Counted from the first letter of the stretch, positions 51,566-63,261 are shown. The stretch is DNA of 64,000 nt from Trematomus loennbergii (GCA_012861695.1 JAAOOA010000033.1:22563434-22627433); one strand, 5' to 3'. Program-made: numbers and translations. The notes: generated from the letters alone by a model not told the origin.

Positions 51566-51959
51566 TGTTTAATTGTTTAAGTGTTTTTAAATGTATGGAA
51601 CAGTGTTTTGTCTCTTTCAAAACTCTCCCGTCATTGGCCGGATACATGGGGACGATTTTATATTGACTATTCCAGTGAGACGAAGTACGTCCAGTGACGG
51701 GAGTGATCCCATGTTAATTTTGTCCGAAAACCAGAGCATTCCCTTATCCCTCGGGGACCCCACAATTGCTTTGGCTTTGTTCTTGACATAATCTCTATTT
51801 TATCCATGGTTTTGTCAGTTACAGAATGTAAATGATGAGTACAAAAATAACGTATACGAAAATAGAAACAAAACGTTGGACTCTTTTTAGGTGAAAAAAC
51901 AAAATAGGTTTTTACTTTAGTGTACAATCTATAAAAATCTAAAGACAATTCGTCTTTTG

Positions 51960-52425
51960 AGCTGTTGCTATCTTAATCGTATTTATATTTATTGTTTTGT
52001 TCCAGCTCTGCCAAATCAGTCCTAGCTTCCAATAATTTTTCTGGAAGTTGCCAGTGAAGGGTGACAATGTGTGAGGTGGTGTCAATTTGCTCCTTTTTCT
52101 TTACCTTTAAACCGGAGAGCGTGTGAAGTTCATTACAACTTGTCACGGTTCCGACCACCGGGGATCAGCCCACTGTGTTTTGTGAACTTTCACCCTCACC
52201 CAATCACCTGGCCGAACAGGAGTCTCTTCTGATGTCTCGTCTGGTATCTGTGCAGTTTTTCCTAGCCTGTGTAGACAAAACTTGGAAAATATTACTCAGA
52301 GCTCTGACATATTCATCCACTTCTATTTGTCTAATATCTAAAACTGGACCATCCCTCCTTGGAGGAGGCCCAAGCTTTGGTATACCTTTTGTTGTTATGA
52401 GACCCATTGTTGACAACATGTTATT
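51960..52425 (-). pseudogene. Retrovirus-like pol 3' end (integrase C-terminal region), degraded
   Basis: Minus-strand frames (52419-52204, then 52158-51973) contain a segment with EYVRALSNIFQVLSTQ followed after frameshifts by SHIVTLHWQLPEKLLEAR. This resembles the end of retroviral integrase, but only weakly. It lies downstream, in sense, of the gag remnant at 53442-54380, consistent with one decayed provirus. At least two frame breaks are present. No envelope gene is recognisable in 51570-51960. The virus class is not assigned. Confidence 0.5.
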
Positions 52426-53441
52426 TATTAACTACAACGTCACCGAAATCAATATATCTGTATAATCATGACGCTCCCTCCTTTGAGCATAAAATGCTCA
52501 ATTAATATTGCAATGATTACTCTATTATGAATAGGACATGGAAAACCCATAACGTTGTAGTAAATAAATATAAATTCTCCGTGTGCCCCACAAGGCGTAC
52601 AAAGATGTTGTGTGATGTATCGTCTTCCTATGTTATAAATGCATATTCACTAACAATCTTCCATTAGCACAAAAATAGTTTACTTGTTGTTAGTTCTATA
52701 ATGGCTTTTGTCATGGTATTCTGTATCATTGTTGCGGAAAAAACAACACCCTTGGTTTTGCTAATGCGTCTCAATAGCTCTAGGATTAGAGGCTTGGCTG
52801 ACACTGCTGAACAAAGATATCATGACAAAATAATATTTCTTTAAACTAGAGGGAAAGTACGAACTATTCTCACATAATTGTTTGGCTCATAAAAAATAAA
52901 TAAAAACTATACTTCAACTAACAATGAATGAAGTTCCCCTTTAAACACAGCCCCGGTCTTCTGACGGGGTCTATCTATGTTGTGCCAGTTTCTGTCGCCC
53001 TGTCACTGTTCTCCCGCCAACAGTCACTCTCTAGTTCTGCTGGGTTCTTGTTGACTTCTTCACTGGTTTGAGACAAGTGGTTCCTATCGAAACACCTCCC
53101 TTTGTAGCCAGACTTCACCACAGCAGAATCGGGTTTCTGTTTTCAGGTCTCAACAGCTCCACATCAGGTGTATCTTGAACTGCAGTCGGTGTAAACAGGA
53201 GGACTTGGTAAAAGCCCTCCCTCTTGGGCGAGTGCTAGGTTTTTCCTCTTCATGTTTTTGGTGCTAAACCCATCGTCTTGACCTCACTAGCTGTGTGGAC
53301 ACAATAGTTTTCTGTGTGGGGGAACAACATCACTCGTAATGTCTTTCCTTCTCATAATTACAAAAATAGTCTGCTAAATGTTCTACTATGTTTTAATCTT
53401 CTTCTACTATCTGTGGATGTTTTATATTGAAATGCAATATG
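52426..53441 (-). other. Provirus interior, pol not recognisable
   Basis: About 1 kb between the gag and integrase remnants. It contains no protease or RT motif that I could find on either strand and is AT-rich at 52480-52920. The RT/RNase H part of the provirus is deleted or too diverged to read. Confidence 0.45.
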
Positions 53442-54380
53442 CTAGTCATGATTTTTAAATAACATTCCACCTCTCCTCCCTGTGGTGACAGATATGGCTC
53501 TATGTGGCTGGATTTCAAAATGTCCTTCTTCATATTTGGACATCCTGTTCCTCTTTGACATCCCTGGGACCCTGCCTCTGTTGTAGTCATGGAAACCTCC
53601 CCTGGGGTAACTGTGTGAGCCGTTGTTTGGGGCTTGTTGCTGTGTGGTGCAATGTTCCAGTAATTGTAGCATCTTGTGTTGCGGACAATCTCTGGACCAA
53701 TGGCCCATTTGGCTGCAACAGTAACATCCCTCAAACCGGAAACGTCTTCCACCTCTTCGTTGATTCTGCACCTGAATCTCAGGCACTACCTGAGTTTGAA
53801 CTGTTGGAGGTGTCTGGCCTGCCTTCTCTGGTTCTATGGTTATCTCTGAAAGCTTCTCCTCCCTTCTCCTTGTGTTGTTCCTACAAGCCTCTGTGTCTTT
53901 CTCCGCTACCTGTATCTTCAAAGGTCTTAGTTGTCGCGCTTCCTGCTCTGTCTTTTGTGTTTCTCTTTCTCGTCGTCTTTCTTCTGCGAATTCTACTCTC
54001 ACTGGCAGGTCTGCTATTCGGACCACATTTATGCTGTCTGTCAATAGGCTGGCATATTCCAGATCGAGTATCAGACTTGTAACTCTTATAAACCTTTGTT
54101 CAGCTTCCCTCCATACATTTAGCTGTTGTAGGCATTGTTCATGTTCATAGTCTAGTACTGCTCTTCTATGGGCCTTTGTTGGTCCAGGTTGATTATCTGC
54201 TGGAATCAATCCTCTTGTTTGCCACTGTGTCAACAATTCCTGTTGTTTCCAGCTCTTCTGTCTCTCATTTGGATTTGTTGTGACATCTGACCTGACTTTT
54301 ACCCTTTCCATGATATCTGCAGTTGAGCCTGGCACTGCGAGTGTTCCTAACTTGATGTCTTTTGGTGACATGTTTCTCAA
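53442..54380 (-). pseudogene. Retrovirus-like gag remnant with zinc knuckle
   Basis: A 312-codon minus-strand frame without stops. The N-terminal half is polar; the middle is a charged, Glu/Arg-rich predicted coiled coil (residues about 125-185, with EERRRERETQKTEQEAR). A nucleocapsid CX2CX4HX4C motif (CYCCSQMGHWSRDC, near 53685-53730) is preceded by a basic NQRRGGRRFRF stretch. That order is standard for gag. The matrix/capsid start is not obvious and the frame may be N-terminally truncated. Upstream in sense lie nested hAT elements, then a spliced leader and LTR (58330-58999), which probably belong to the same element. It is an old, non-functional copy. Confidence 0.68.
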
Positions 54381-54529
54381 ATACTAGGATGAAATTACTA
54401 AATTATCAAGGATGTATTACTAATCCTCTGAATAGTACCTCTGTATTCCTTTATAAAAGTATCCTATGTCTTCAGTAGTTAACAGTACTTAACCTTAGAT
54501 CAGTTTTTTTTTTTTTTTTAATTAATAAA

Positions 54530-54785
54530 GTAAATTAATAATTGAAAGTATAAAATAAAAATGTGTGTGCATGAGATTATGCAAATGTTATAAAATGTAG
54601 AAAGATAAAAAATGTGTGTGCATGAGATTATGCAAATGTTATAAAGTGTTAATAATTAAAAGTAGAAAAATAAAAAATGTGTGCATGAGATTATGCAAAT
54701 GTTATAAACTATGTTAATAATTAAAAGTAGAAAATAAAAAATGTGTGTGCATGAGATTATGCAAATGTTATAAACTATGTTTACT
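54530..54785 (+). repeat. Four ~62-bp tandem units
   Basis: GTGTGCATGAGATTATGCAA ATG-type blocks recur at about 54565, 54617, 54679 and 54747, alternating with TAATAATTAAAAGTAGAAAA. It lies inside the provirus, between gag and the leader. No coding. Confidence 0.82.
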
Positions 54786-55157
54786 TCAAAAATATGGTGG
54801 TTGAATATTCTATAGTCTAGGTTGAAAGACTATTATGTAAGGTTTCTTATCTTAAAATCAGGAACCACCTGTAATTTTATCTGTGTGTGATGAAGTATGT
54901 GTTTCTTAGGGCTGTCAAGTTAACGCGTTAATAACGCGTTAACGCAAAAAAAAATTAACGCCACTAATTATTTTAACGCGATTAACGCATGTGTATTTTT
55001 TGTCCTCGCCGCCCCGTAGTTTCAGAGCGCATCGAGTGTAAAATACCATCGACAAGCTGATGCTGACAGGCCCGCTTGTGGCAGACCACACTTCCACGCT
55101 CACCGGCAGGCCCGGACTGGCCATCGGGAGGACCGGGAGGGAGTGTGTATGTGTGGC

Positions 55158-55178
55158 GCGACACACACACACACACAC

Positions 55179-55212
<34 letters not shown>

Positions 55213-55244
55213 ACACACACACACACACCACACACACACACACA

Positions 55245-55281
<37 letters not shown>
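55158..55281 (+). repeat. (CA)n microsatellite
   Basis: Almost pure CA repeats with occasional CC interruptions. The His/Thr-rich and Val/Cys-rich open frames across it on both strands are artefacts. Confidence 0.97.
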
Positions 55282-55286
<5 letters not shown>

Positions 55287-55289
55287 ATT

Positions 55290-56755
55290 CAGTGTGAGAA
55301 AAAGTTTTTAGAGAGTACTTGTCCATGGACAAGTGAGTTTGGCAATTTACTTGTCCGAATACATTTTTCACTTGTCCAGAATGGACAAAAATTGGGGCCA
55401 CTGGAATCTTCTTCTTCGCCATCGTATTTTACATTTTCCCACGGTTTTTACGACACAGCTAACGTAAGTGAGCGGTAAGATTTTACTGCATCACACATAG
55501 GGTTGGGTATAGTTTGGATTTTAACGATTCCGGTTCTGCTTTTCGATTCCGGTTATTTTCGGTTCTCGATTCCGGTTCTTTGAGAGGGTAAAAATAAGTC
55601 CCATGACAAACTGGGAGTAAAATATATTTATGAAAACATTAAGTCAAATCTGTATTCTTATTTACAAATCACTTCAGACTGTTTAATTTCTTACAGTTAT
55701 TGAATAAAATTATATAAAAATAATGTCTGCATTGTTTAGTTAGTTCTAAGTGGTGCAGTTTGAGAATGTACAATTGGCCCAGTCTCCTCTGATGTTACAC
55801 TGCAACCTGCCTGTGAGACAGAGTCCAACCACACATGTCCAACACATAGGCCTAATAATAATAATAATAATACATTATATGTATAGCCTATAGGCCTAGC
55901 GCTTTTCTACAACTCAAAGACGCTTGCACGCTTACACATGTCCTGAAATACACATGCTGCAGCTGCCCAGCTGCTCACTGTTTGTAAAAGTAAATAAATA
56001 GTATTTTCATTTCAATAATGTACTTTCTATACCCTGCTTCATAAACAATACTGACATCCCTGTGCTCCTCCGAGTCTGGGGGTCGGGGGATGTGAGGACA
56101 GCGCGAGGACACAGACAGGGAGGCTGATTTACTTCATAAAGGAAATGGCGTCAATATTAACAACGTAGGAGCTAACGCTTAACGCTTAATAACCTTCATT
56201 ACGTGTTAGAGAAAGAACATAAGAAAGTTTGACAAAGATGAGGCTGTTAAACGGGCAGCGGGTCCGCTGTGTGTAGAAAGAGAGAGAGAGAGAGACGCTG
56301 AACTGCACCGTGCAGCGATCAGATGATCCGGAGCATAGAGAGAGAGAGCTGCGGTCCGCGGGTCTCCGCCTCCTGTCCTCACAACTCTTATTAATCACGG
56401 TACCGGACAATTGTTATTTGTTCCTACTCGGAACCGAGTTTTGCTTCCCAACCCTGCCACTGTGCTACACTTCCCTCCCTGCCCCGCCCCCTCTAACAGT
56501 ACAGAAAGCGGCGAGATGCATTTCCTTGGGAATCGACAAGCAGAACCGAAACTAACATTTCTAAACGAACAATGGCGGACACGGACAATTTGAGAACGAG
56601 TTCTGCCTTTTGAAAACTGAATTTATCTATAATTTGTCAATAAATGAGGGCTAAAAACGTCACTTGTCCGCCGGACAAGTCAATTGAAAGATCTACTTGT
56701 CCGATATTGTAAATAACACGTCCCGGACGGTGGGACGTGTGCTTTTCGCACACTG
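55290..56755. mobile_element. CAGTGTG-ended transposon, TSD ATTATT
   Basis: The left end CAGTGTGAGAAAAAG mirrors the right end GCTTTTCGCACACTG. ATTATT lies at 55284-55289 and 56756-56761. Subterminal ACTTGTCC / GGACAAGT motifs occur repeatedly near both ends (55316-55380 and 56655-56705). It has no transposase of its own. CAGTGTG termini suggest hAT, though the visible duplication is 6 rather than 8 bp. Confidence 0.8.
55499..56455. mobile_element. AGGGTTGGG-ended hAT-like element, third nesting level
   Basis: The left end AGGGTTGGGTATAG and right end TTGCTTCCCAACCCT are inverted. GATTCCGGTT subrepeats lie at 55528, 55546 and 55569, with a GGAACCGAG counterpart near 56430. The interior is non-coding with an (ATA)n tract near 55855-55872 and a (GA)n tract at 56279-56295. 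No clear duplication was found. Confidence 0.65.
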
Positions 56756-57236
56756 ATTATTGTATGAGAGAGGTTCCAGGTTGAATTGAGGCGAATATTT
56801 GTAATGTTCAGAGGTTGTTGTGTTTAATATTCATGAGAATATTTGTCATTGTTCAAATGATAATAAACAAACATATAAAGCATATTTGTCCACTCATATG
56901 TTGATAAGAGTATTAAAAACTTGAAAAATATCCCTCTAAGGTACATTTAGAACAGATAAAAAATGTGCGATTAATTTGCGATTAACTATGGACAATCATG
57001 CGATTAATCGCGATTAAATATTTTAATCGACACAGCCCTAGTTTATCTATAACACGTGGGAATAAACTTTGGCATATAATTGTAATTCTGCAACAATTCT
57101 GTACAACCAGCAGAGTGCGCTGTTGTAGTTTTCAGTTTCTGCCAGCAGGGGTAGCTGTTCTGAAACTGACTTCTATGTAACAAGGTTATTTTTCTAAAAA
57201 ACACCTTTGAAATGGGAAGGAGAAACAATATTATTT

Positions 57237-57400
57237 GAACAGTAATGCATAAGCAAGCCAAAAACACATTTGCAAACACAAATATTTCAAAAAATCAGAT
57301 AGGAAGACAAAACACAATATGATTTGAACAGTAATGCATAAGCAAGCCAAAAACACATTTGCAAACACAAATATTTCAAAATATCAGATTGGAAAGCTTA
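57237..57400 (+). repeat. Tandem duplication, ~91 bp
   Basis: GAACAGTAATGCATAAGCAA to TATTTCAAAA(A/T)ATCAGAT is present twice, at 57237 and 57328, with near identity. It lies in the provirus leader region and is non-coding. Confidence 0.9.
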
Positions 57401-58325
57401 ACTCCAGTCTGAGAAAATACAATAATCTTTGTTTACAACCACCAAAGTCCAACAACAATATGTATAGATAACCTGATTTAGCAAAAGACTAAATCCAACT
57501 GAGACAAGAAGAATGGTTTGTTCTTCACAAGATGGAGGTCAGATAAAGGACTTGGCCTCATGGGAGTGAAACCACATGGGTTACAAAGAACAAAGGAGTC
57601 CTGAAATTTGCATTTCACGAAATGGCAACTGCCCTGTCTTTTCCTTGAAATGAGGTCAAAACAAGATGGCTACTGATTATTTCAAACTCTGACCCCAGAA
57701 CAAAGAGATGTTGAAATTACACCATGTGGTTCTCACTGATGAGATTAAATAATGGCTAGTGATCTTTAAATGGACATAATGGAAACACTGGTGTAGTAGA
57801 GCAAAGTTTAAAAATACAACACAAAACTACACTTTATATACAAAATAACATTTCTATCTAGTTTCTATGAATATGGGCTTTATCCTAGAGATATCCTATT
57901 TTAACATGAGGAGCCATTACATCATCGGCAATGACGTAATATTTGACTTTATAGTCTGTGATTATCTTTTGCTGTTTAAACACGCACTTTAATGGGACCA
58001 AATGGGACGCTATTAATATCTAACGCACTTCCCTTCGTAAACCACCCGCAATGTCTTGGAAAAACACACAATAGTATAATCACTGCAACTTTATCACCCG
58101 TAGTGTTTTCAAATTTTTGTTAGAAGCATGCAGTGTTAGTGAACAAAGAAAAGAAAAAATAGACTCACCCTGCTTGCTCTAAAATAGCGCCACGTCTTGT
58201 CTATGCTTCTTAATTTAGCTTGTTTAACATTAAATGCACAGTTATTCTCCGGATCCGCTGGCCTCCATCAAACACACAAACTTAAAGTTTCCTGCATAAG
58301 CTAGTGAAGATTTGATTTAACCGGT
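57401..58325 (-). other. Probable provirus leader/intron, no gene seen
   Basis: About 900 bp between the duplication and the leader donor. No open frame has a recognisable domain on either strand. Position, between the 5' LTR leader and gag on the minus strand, suggests untranslated or intronic proviral DNA. Confidence 0.4.
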
Positions 58326-58329
58326 TCTT

Positions 58330-58443
58330 CTTACCACTGTGTGTGAGCTCTTTGTTGTCTGACGAGAGGGCTGTGGATCCGTCGAACAGCTGGCTTGGTG
58401 AGTTCTCCGGTTCGGCGAGGTCCTGTGCGTGGTTGCCAACTAT
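58330..58443 (-). promoter_or_regulatory. Provirus leader with splice donor
   Basis: Immediately downstream, in minus sense, of the LTR end, the leader runs about 110 bp to a consensus donor, exon ...CAGTG then GTAAGAAG (58334 downward). Retroviral leaders commonly carry a major donor here. A primer binding site cannot be assigned; TTGGCAACC-type sequence follows the LTR but no tRNA match is claimed. Confidence 0.5.
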
Positions 58444-58999
58444 TAGAAGTATTCGATGTTCTCGCGTCCAGGAGAGGAGCTTAGAATGAAGAGACTAATG
58501 GAGTCTCCGAAAAGGTTCAAATTGGTGAGTTTAATTAAATGGCACGATGATACAACAAGCAGAGGGTAAGGGAAAAGACAAAGCGGTGATGTCTCAGGTG
58601 GCTGCAGCGAAGAAGGAGTGATTTCCAGAGCTCCCTCACCTCCCTATATCTCAGTCGTGACCCTCCTCCTCAATGGTGGGCGGTGACGTAGGGAGGGAAC
58701 TTTTCTCATTGTCTTAGTTTCTCTGATTAGGTAATCTCTCTGAGAGTGCCTACTTCCTTAAGTCTTTTATCCTCCTTATCTCTTTCATGACTTTCTATTT
58801 AATACCTTATAAACAGCTGTAATAGTTAATTTAAAACATTGTTAGCGACATGCTACATACTGACCGGATATGAAGGAATAAAAGCTTGGCATTGAGATTG
58901 TATGAGAACTTCCGGGTTTTTTCACAATAAAACAGCTTTTAAACTGACGATATATTTTAGACTAATTATTATATTAAACATTGATTTTAATTTCTAACA
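58444..58999 (-). repeat. Retrovirus-like LTR, minus strand
   Basis: In sense it starts TGTTAGAAATTAAAATCAAT (58999) and ends AACATCGAATACTTCTA. It matches the LTR at 35231-36005 over long blocks, including AACCCGGAAGTTCTCA, AGCTGTTTATAAGGTATTAA and ATTAGTCTCTTCATTCTAAG, but is shorter (about 556 against 775 bp). It is probably the 5' LTR of the provirus whose gag remnant is at 54380-53442. Confidence 0.82.
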
Positions 59000-59181
59000 G
59001 CATCATTTATAAACGTGTATTACAATTTAATCACAGTAAAATATGTTCATTTTGTTGTAGTTGTAGCTCCCGAGCCAGCGCGTCTTGTTTGAATGATGCG
59101 AGTAAACACAGCTGGCAGCCGCGGTGAAACTCGAGCGTTTAGAGCGAAGCGAATATTCGCATCGCGTCCAGTGTGAACTAT

Positions 59182-59561
59182 TGATGTGTGCTGATTCTCT
59201 CGCGTCCAGGAAGAAGTTTAAAGATTAAGAGACTCTGTAAGGGTTCAAATTGGTTACTTTAATTTAAGCAGCGTGGTAGTGAAACAAACAAAGGGTAGTT
59301 GGGGAGACAAAAGCATGACTTTTTATTTAATGCATTGTAACTGCTGTAATCGTTACTGTCGTAATACCGGAAGTGGTCATTATTTAACGGCTGAGATCGT
59401 TAGTACTGTAGCACAGGAAGTCGTCATTGTTGTCAACGTCTTTAGATACAGCTTTCAAAATAAACTTTACTCTGAACTGTTTTCAGAATAAAACAGTTTT
59501 TAAAACGTACTATGTGTTTACGCTAAATTACATCATTGAGTATTTATTTTAATTTCTTACA
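59182..59561 (-). repeat. Diverged retrovirus-like LTR, minus strand
   Basis: In sense it starts TGTAAGAAATTAAAATAAAT (59561) and ends near CGCGAGAGAATCAGCACACA. It shares the layout of the neighbouring LTR (AAACTGTTTTATTCTG near the start, CCAATTTGAACCCTTACAGA near the end) but is only about 380 bp and clearly older. It may be a separate solo LTR. Confidence 0.65.
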
Positions 59562-60718
59562 GAACGCAGCATAAGTGTTTGTCACTAACAAACTCTGACT
59601 ACACCCTATTGTAGATGAACCTGTTATTTTTAGTTGATGAGTGAGTGTTGATTACAATTTACTTTTCAAATGAATTTTCTTTAATTAGGTTTAATTCTCC
59701 AAATGACACATAATGTCTTGACAATACTGAGCCAATTCAGACAGGTGTTTTCCTTTGTTCATAGGAAACAATAAAGTACCGTCACATAATTAAAGAATTA
59801 CCTGAATGAGTTTGTTTGGTCCTTGTAGGGATATTCATTCCTCAGTCACATTGTTTCATTATCACAGCTTTACTTACATGTAATCAGTGGATGGCTTAGA
59901 TGTGTCATAAGCTTAGAGATTTCTTATTTAAACAGATATTCCTGTCTACATTTAGAGCAAAAAAGAGGAAAGGTACGGAAAACACGTGTCCTCTGTGATT
60001 ATAAGACTCAACAAAAGGGAGAGGAGAGAAGAGGGAGAACAGGAATAAAAGAGAAGAAGACAAAATACAATTCTCCACTGAGTGACACTTCAATTAGCCT
60101 GCTGTCCACCCGGCTTTAATAGTCAGAAGGTGAACGATGCAGTGACAAGGCAGGTCATTAAAACATCTTTACAACTCCTAAGGTTTACTCAAGACCAGTG
60201 ATTAAAGATCTATTCCCTGACAGGTTGCCAGACCTTGTTCCCATCTCCCCCAAGAAATAAAAGCAATTTAATTCTAATCATAGGGGCTACGTGACAAATA
60301 CCAAAAAGGGAAAAAATGCCCTTCAGCGCTATTGTGTTGTATTAATGATAACTTATTGTATTATTTGTTGTACTCAACTAAATGTGGAAAAAAATACATG
60401 ACTCCCTGTTGGAGAGTAGGGTTATAAATTGGCATTCTAAATTAAATTAAATTTGGAAAAACCAACTGTTTAACCTATTGTTGCTGCGTGCTGCAGGTTG
60501 AGTCTAAGCTGCCTTTACAGATCGGTAAACTGTGTGCCAGGTAAAGGAGACGTTTGCTTTGTTTGTTATCTTGCAGAATATCTCCTTGCTCATGCTTGTT
60601 GCTCAAATTGTGACGTTTATTCAACCTTTGAGAGCCACTGCAATCACTAAACCTGTTTGCTGTGATTAGCAGTACTGGTGAACTGCTCAAATCTTTAAGG
60701 CAGGTACTTACGTATGCA
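59562..60718. other. No gene seen
   Basis: AT-rich DNA without long frames or recognisable repeat ends. Purine-rich GGGAGAGGAGAGAAGAGGGA lies near 60017. Nothing supportable was found on either strand. Confidence 0.55.
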
Positions 60719-60889
60719 TTGTTAAAAGTAGAAAGTTCAATATTCGAGGCAACGGTGGTCTGTTCTAGCAGGCCAGCCTCTACCAGCCCTACGGAGCTAC
60801 CCGGATAACGTGGCCTCCTCCTAGAAGGTTCCCCCATAACCAGGCTCTTTAAAACACTTGAAGTGCTCCTTGGTTGGGCAGCGCTGAAA
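60719..60889 (-). other. Exon-like open segment, unknown protein
   Basis: On the minus strand ATTTTCAG precedes 60889 and a GTAAGT donor follows at 60714-60709. Between them about 57 codons are open, including a VMGEPSRRRPRYPGSSVG segment. The splice signals and open frame are suggestive. However, I recognise no domain and found no partner exon nearby. It could be a lone exon of a decayed transposon gene. Confidence 0.3.
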
Positions 60890-60909
60890 ATCAAGCCAGT
60901 AAAGTCCTA

Positions 60910-62100
60910 GACTCTCAATCCAGAAAAGTTGGGGTGATCACAGAAGACCTCATATTGCCCTGTTAGGATGAAACAATCTGATGGCCTTTCTGTAATCTAA
61001 ACTGATGTGGAAACTCATTACCACAATATATTAAAAAAAAAAAGTCAAACAACTTTATTTTATGAAGTAAATGATTGATGAAAAAATATAACTTACTGAA
61101 TGTTTACATTTAATATTTCTTAAAATGTTAATACACTGTACTTAAATATATGGCAGTCAATGACTTAATGTATTTGTAGCATCCCCGGCTGAATGGTGGT
61201 CATTCTCTCAAACTGATGGTAACTGTTTATTTGCACACACTTCCATGTATACCAACAATACCAACATCAGCATACCAACGTACCAATGTAAGAGCTATAA
61301 AAGGGAAGAAAATAAAAATAAATAGCATCTATCTCACAAATTATACCTTTGCCGTTCTTTGCATTTGTGAATCTTACACATCTATTTAAAACATAATCAT
61401 GCAATTTCAATCTCTTACTGACAATAAATCAAGAAATATTACCTTTTAACCCGCTTTAATCGAACATGAGCCAAAATTCAGTTTTAATGAATTTGTAGCA
61501 CATTACAATAAACATTATAATTCACATATATGCAGCTTTAACCATATAAATATGAGTTACTGTAAAACACATACATAATGCTATGTCTTTATATAAGCAG
61601 GCAAGTGTTGAGTCTATTTTTATATAACATTACAAGGTTGATTCTTATTATTACATTATATGCTTATTGTGCTCATGAGATGTTGCTATGACTATGGAAT
61701 AAATAGACACAATCACCAATCGCCGGTTCTGATGGGTTGCATATTAAACGAAGGGAATAGTCTTAGAAGAAAGTTTTAGCTTGCATTAGAAAATGTTGCA
61801 AATGCCAAGTGCAAACACTGTAGAGACAAAGAGTTATTGAAAACAGGAGATCTAGGGTACGTCTGTGCACCAACAAGGGAGGCCAAAGTCTAAACCACGG
61901 TCCTCCCCATCTAGTCTTTAACAATCATAAATGTACGGGCAGAGGCCTGAATAATAAAATGTATGCACGCACGAGGTTCAATGCTTTTTTCCGGAAATAT
62001 AGTTACAGATTACAGCTCTGCTGCCTGTGATTTCTATGACCTTGGTCAAGTGAAATATATCTTTTGCTCTCTTTTAATAAATAGTTGAACTTAGAAGTTG
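60910..62100. other. No gene seen
   Basis: AT-rich DNA with scattered short frames only. A small CCAACA(A)TACCAACATCAGCA duplication lies near 61250-61290. No transposon ends were recognised. Confidence 0.55.
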
Positions 62101-62131
62101 TCTTTCCTGGAATAAAAGAACAACAAGACAT

Positions 62132-62578
62132 ATGAAAAGGTGCTCCTCTAAGCCAAAAGACAATGAACACCAAGGCAGAAAAAGGGTGCTTGGCCTAGCA
62201 TCAGTGATGAAGTCAGCATGTTCAAGCACTGTTGACAATGGGGTGCTAAAAATGCTAAGTTGTATGCATGATGATCAAATTGCAAGTGTAGTTCGCAATA
62301 ACTTTTTCCTTCTACGGTTTGAGTCCCTTTACAGCAAACATGCTCATTACCCTGCAAAACATGACTATATCCGTCAAATAATCCGTCAGCTTGGAAGATT
62401 CCTACTGACCATGCGCAAAACATCTACAATCCTAACCTTAGAGGAAGCTATAAAACCCCAACATTTCCTGAATGTAGTTCAGGCAGTAAAAGTGACAGCT
62501 AGATTTGATAAGGAGCAAAACTGTTACAAAATTCCAAGCCTTGCATTAAAAATCGGACACTCCCTGTTAACCTGTTAA
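62132..62578 (+). pseudogene. Fragment of a transposon-type protein with SLALKIGHSL motif
   Basis: The 148-codon frame includes NNFFLLRFESLYSKHAHYP, YIRQIIRQLGRFLLTMRK and, near the stop, YKIPSLALKIGHSLLTC. This order (RYG/F..K..H..Q-like block, RELGRLL block, PSLALKIGHSL) belongs to a family of large fish and invertebrate transposon-encoded proteins that often carry zinc fingers upstream and an integrase-like region downstream. Both of those are missing here: the frame stops right after GHSLLTC. The start codon is not the true protein start. I assign family membership from memory of these blocks, not from a search. Confidence 0.55.
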
Positions 62579-62589
62579 GCTCTGAGCCT

Positions 62590-63040
62590 GTTTTTCCAAC
62601 CTGGTCTCACCAGAATGCGTGACTCCACCACGACTCCTTAACACCGCAGTGCGTGGTGGAGTCACGAACTTTGCTACAACAACCCCAATGTAAAGTGAAT
62701 GAGGCTCCTTTGTCGTGGTGCACACACGCATTTCTACAACCTCCAGCAGTGAGCTTTTATTCTATAAAAACGTTTTTTAAATCTACTTTATAGCTTGTAG
62801 TAACTCACTTTATTTGTATTCATAATCATTTTTATTTTTATTCAGAATGTTTATTGTGCATTATTTACCAATTTTTGTTCTAAAAAAAACAGTGCATTGT
62901 GTGTTTATTAAATTAGTTAGTTTTTAAGGAAGGCCAGAGCTTCAGCTGTGTCAAATAGATTGTTCCCTTTAGTTAACGTTATTTAAAAGATAATTATATT
63001 CCTATTTGATGTCCCCTTTATTGTATTACGGACCCAAAGA
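62590..63040. other. Non-coding, contains inverted GTGACTCCACCACG motif
   Basis: GTGACTCCACCACGACTC (62619) and GTGGTGGAGTCACGA (62653) form a hairpin around CTTAACACCGCAGTGC. This may be the end of a small palindromic repeat. AT-rich sequence follows to 63040 with no gene. Confidence 0.45.
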
Positions 63041-63041
63041 A

Positions 63042-63260
63042 CAATGTGAGCGTCCATTCCCATTGGATAACGGAGGATTTTACACCCATAGTAAGTATTC
63101 TCCTTACTGTCGATTGATTTTATTTACAGTGATATCTGCACTACTCATCAACTCAAAAACACCAGATTATCCTTGTTAATTACACAACATTGATTGGTTT
63201 AAATTGTGTACAATGCTTTTGTATTTTCCCCCTTCGATTCGGAGAAACAAATATTTTTTC
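63042..63260 (+). repeat. Dispersed repeat, copy 2 (partner at 15251)
   Basis: Same orientation as 15251-15450, from CAATGTGAGCGTCCATTCCC to TTCGATTC(A/G)GAGAAACAAAT. Small insertions (ATAGTA, TTTA) distinguish the copies. Non-coding. Confidence 0.8.
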
Positions 63261-63261
63261 T

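Larger units (their letters stand above)
54907..57041. mobile_element. hAT-type element with TAACGCG inverted ends, carrying nested inserts
   Basis: The left end TAGGGCTGTCAAGTTAACGC and right end ATCGACACAGCCCTA are inverted repeats with GTTAACGCG / CGATTAA subrepeats. The flanks GTGTTTCT and GTTTATCT agree at 6 of 8 positions, consistent with an old 8-bp duplication. There is no transposase. A (CA)n tract and another transposon (55290-56755) are nested inside. The element interrupts the minus-strand provirus leader. Confidence 0.82.

Noticed and set aside
53504..54082. 192-codon plus-strand frame with hydrophobic segments
   Set aside because: It lies antisense to the gag remnant and its apparent membrane segments mirror the charged coiled-coil coding sequence.
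54939..55478. Cys/Val-rich and His/Thr-rich frames
   Set aside because: Products of the (CA)n tract at 55158-55281.
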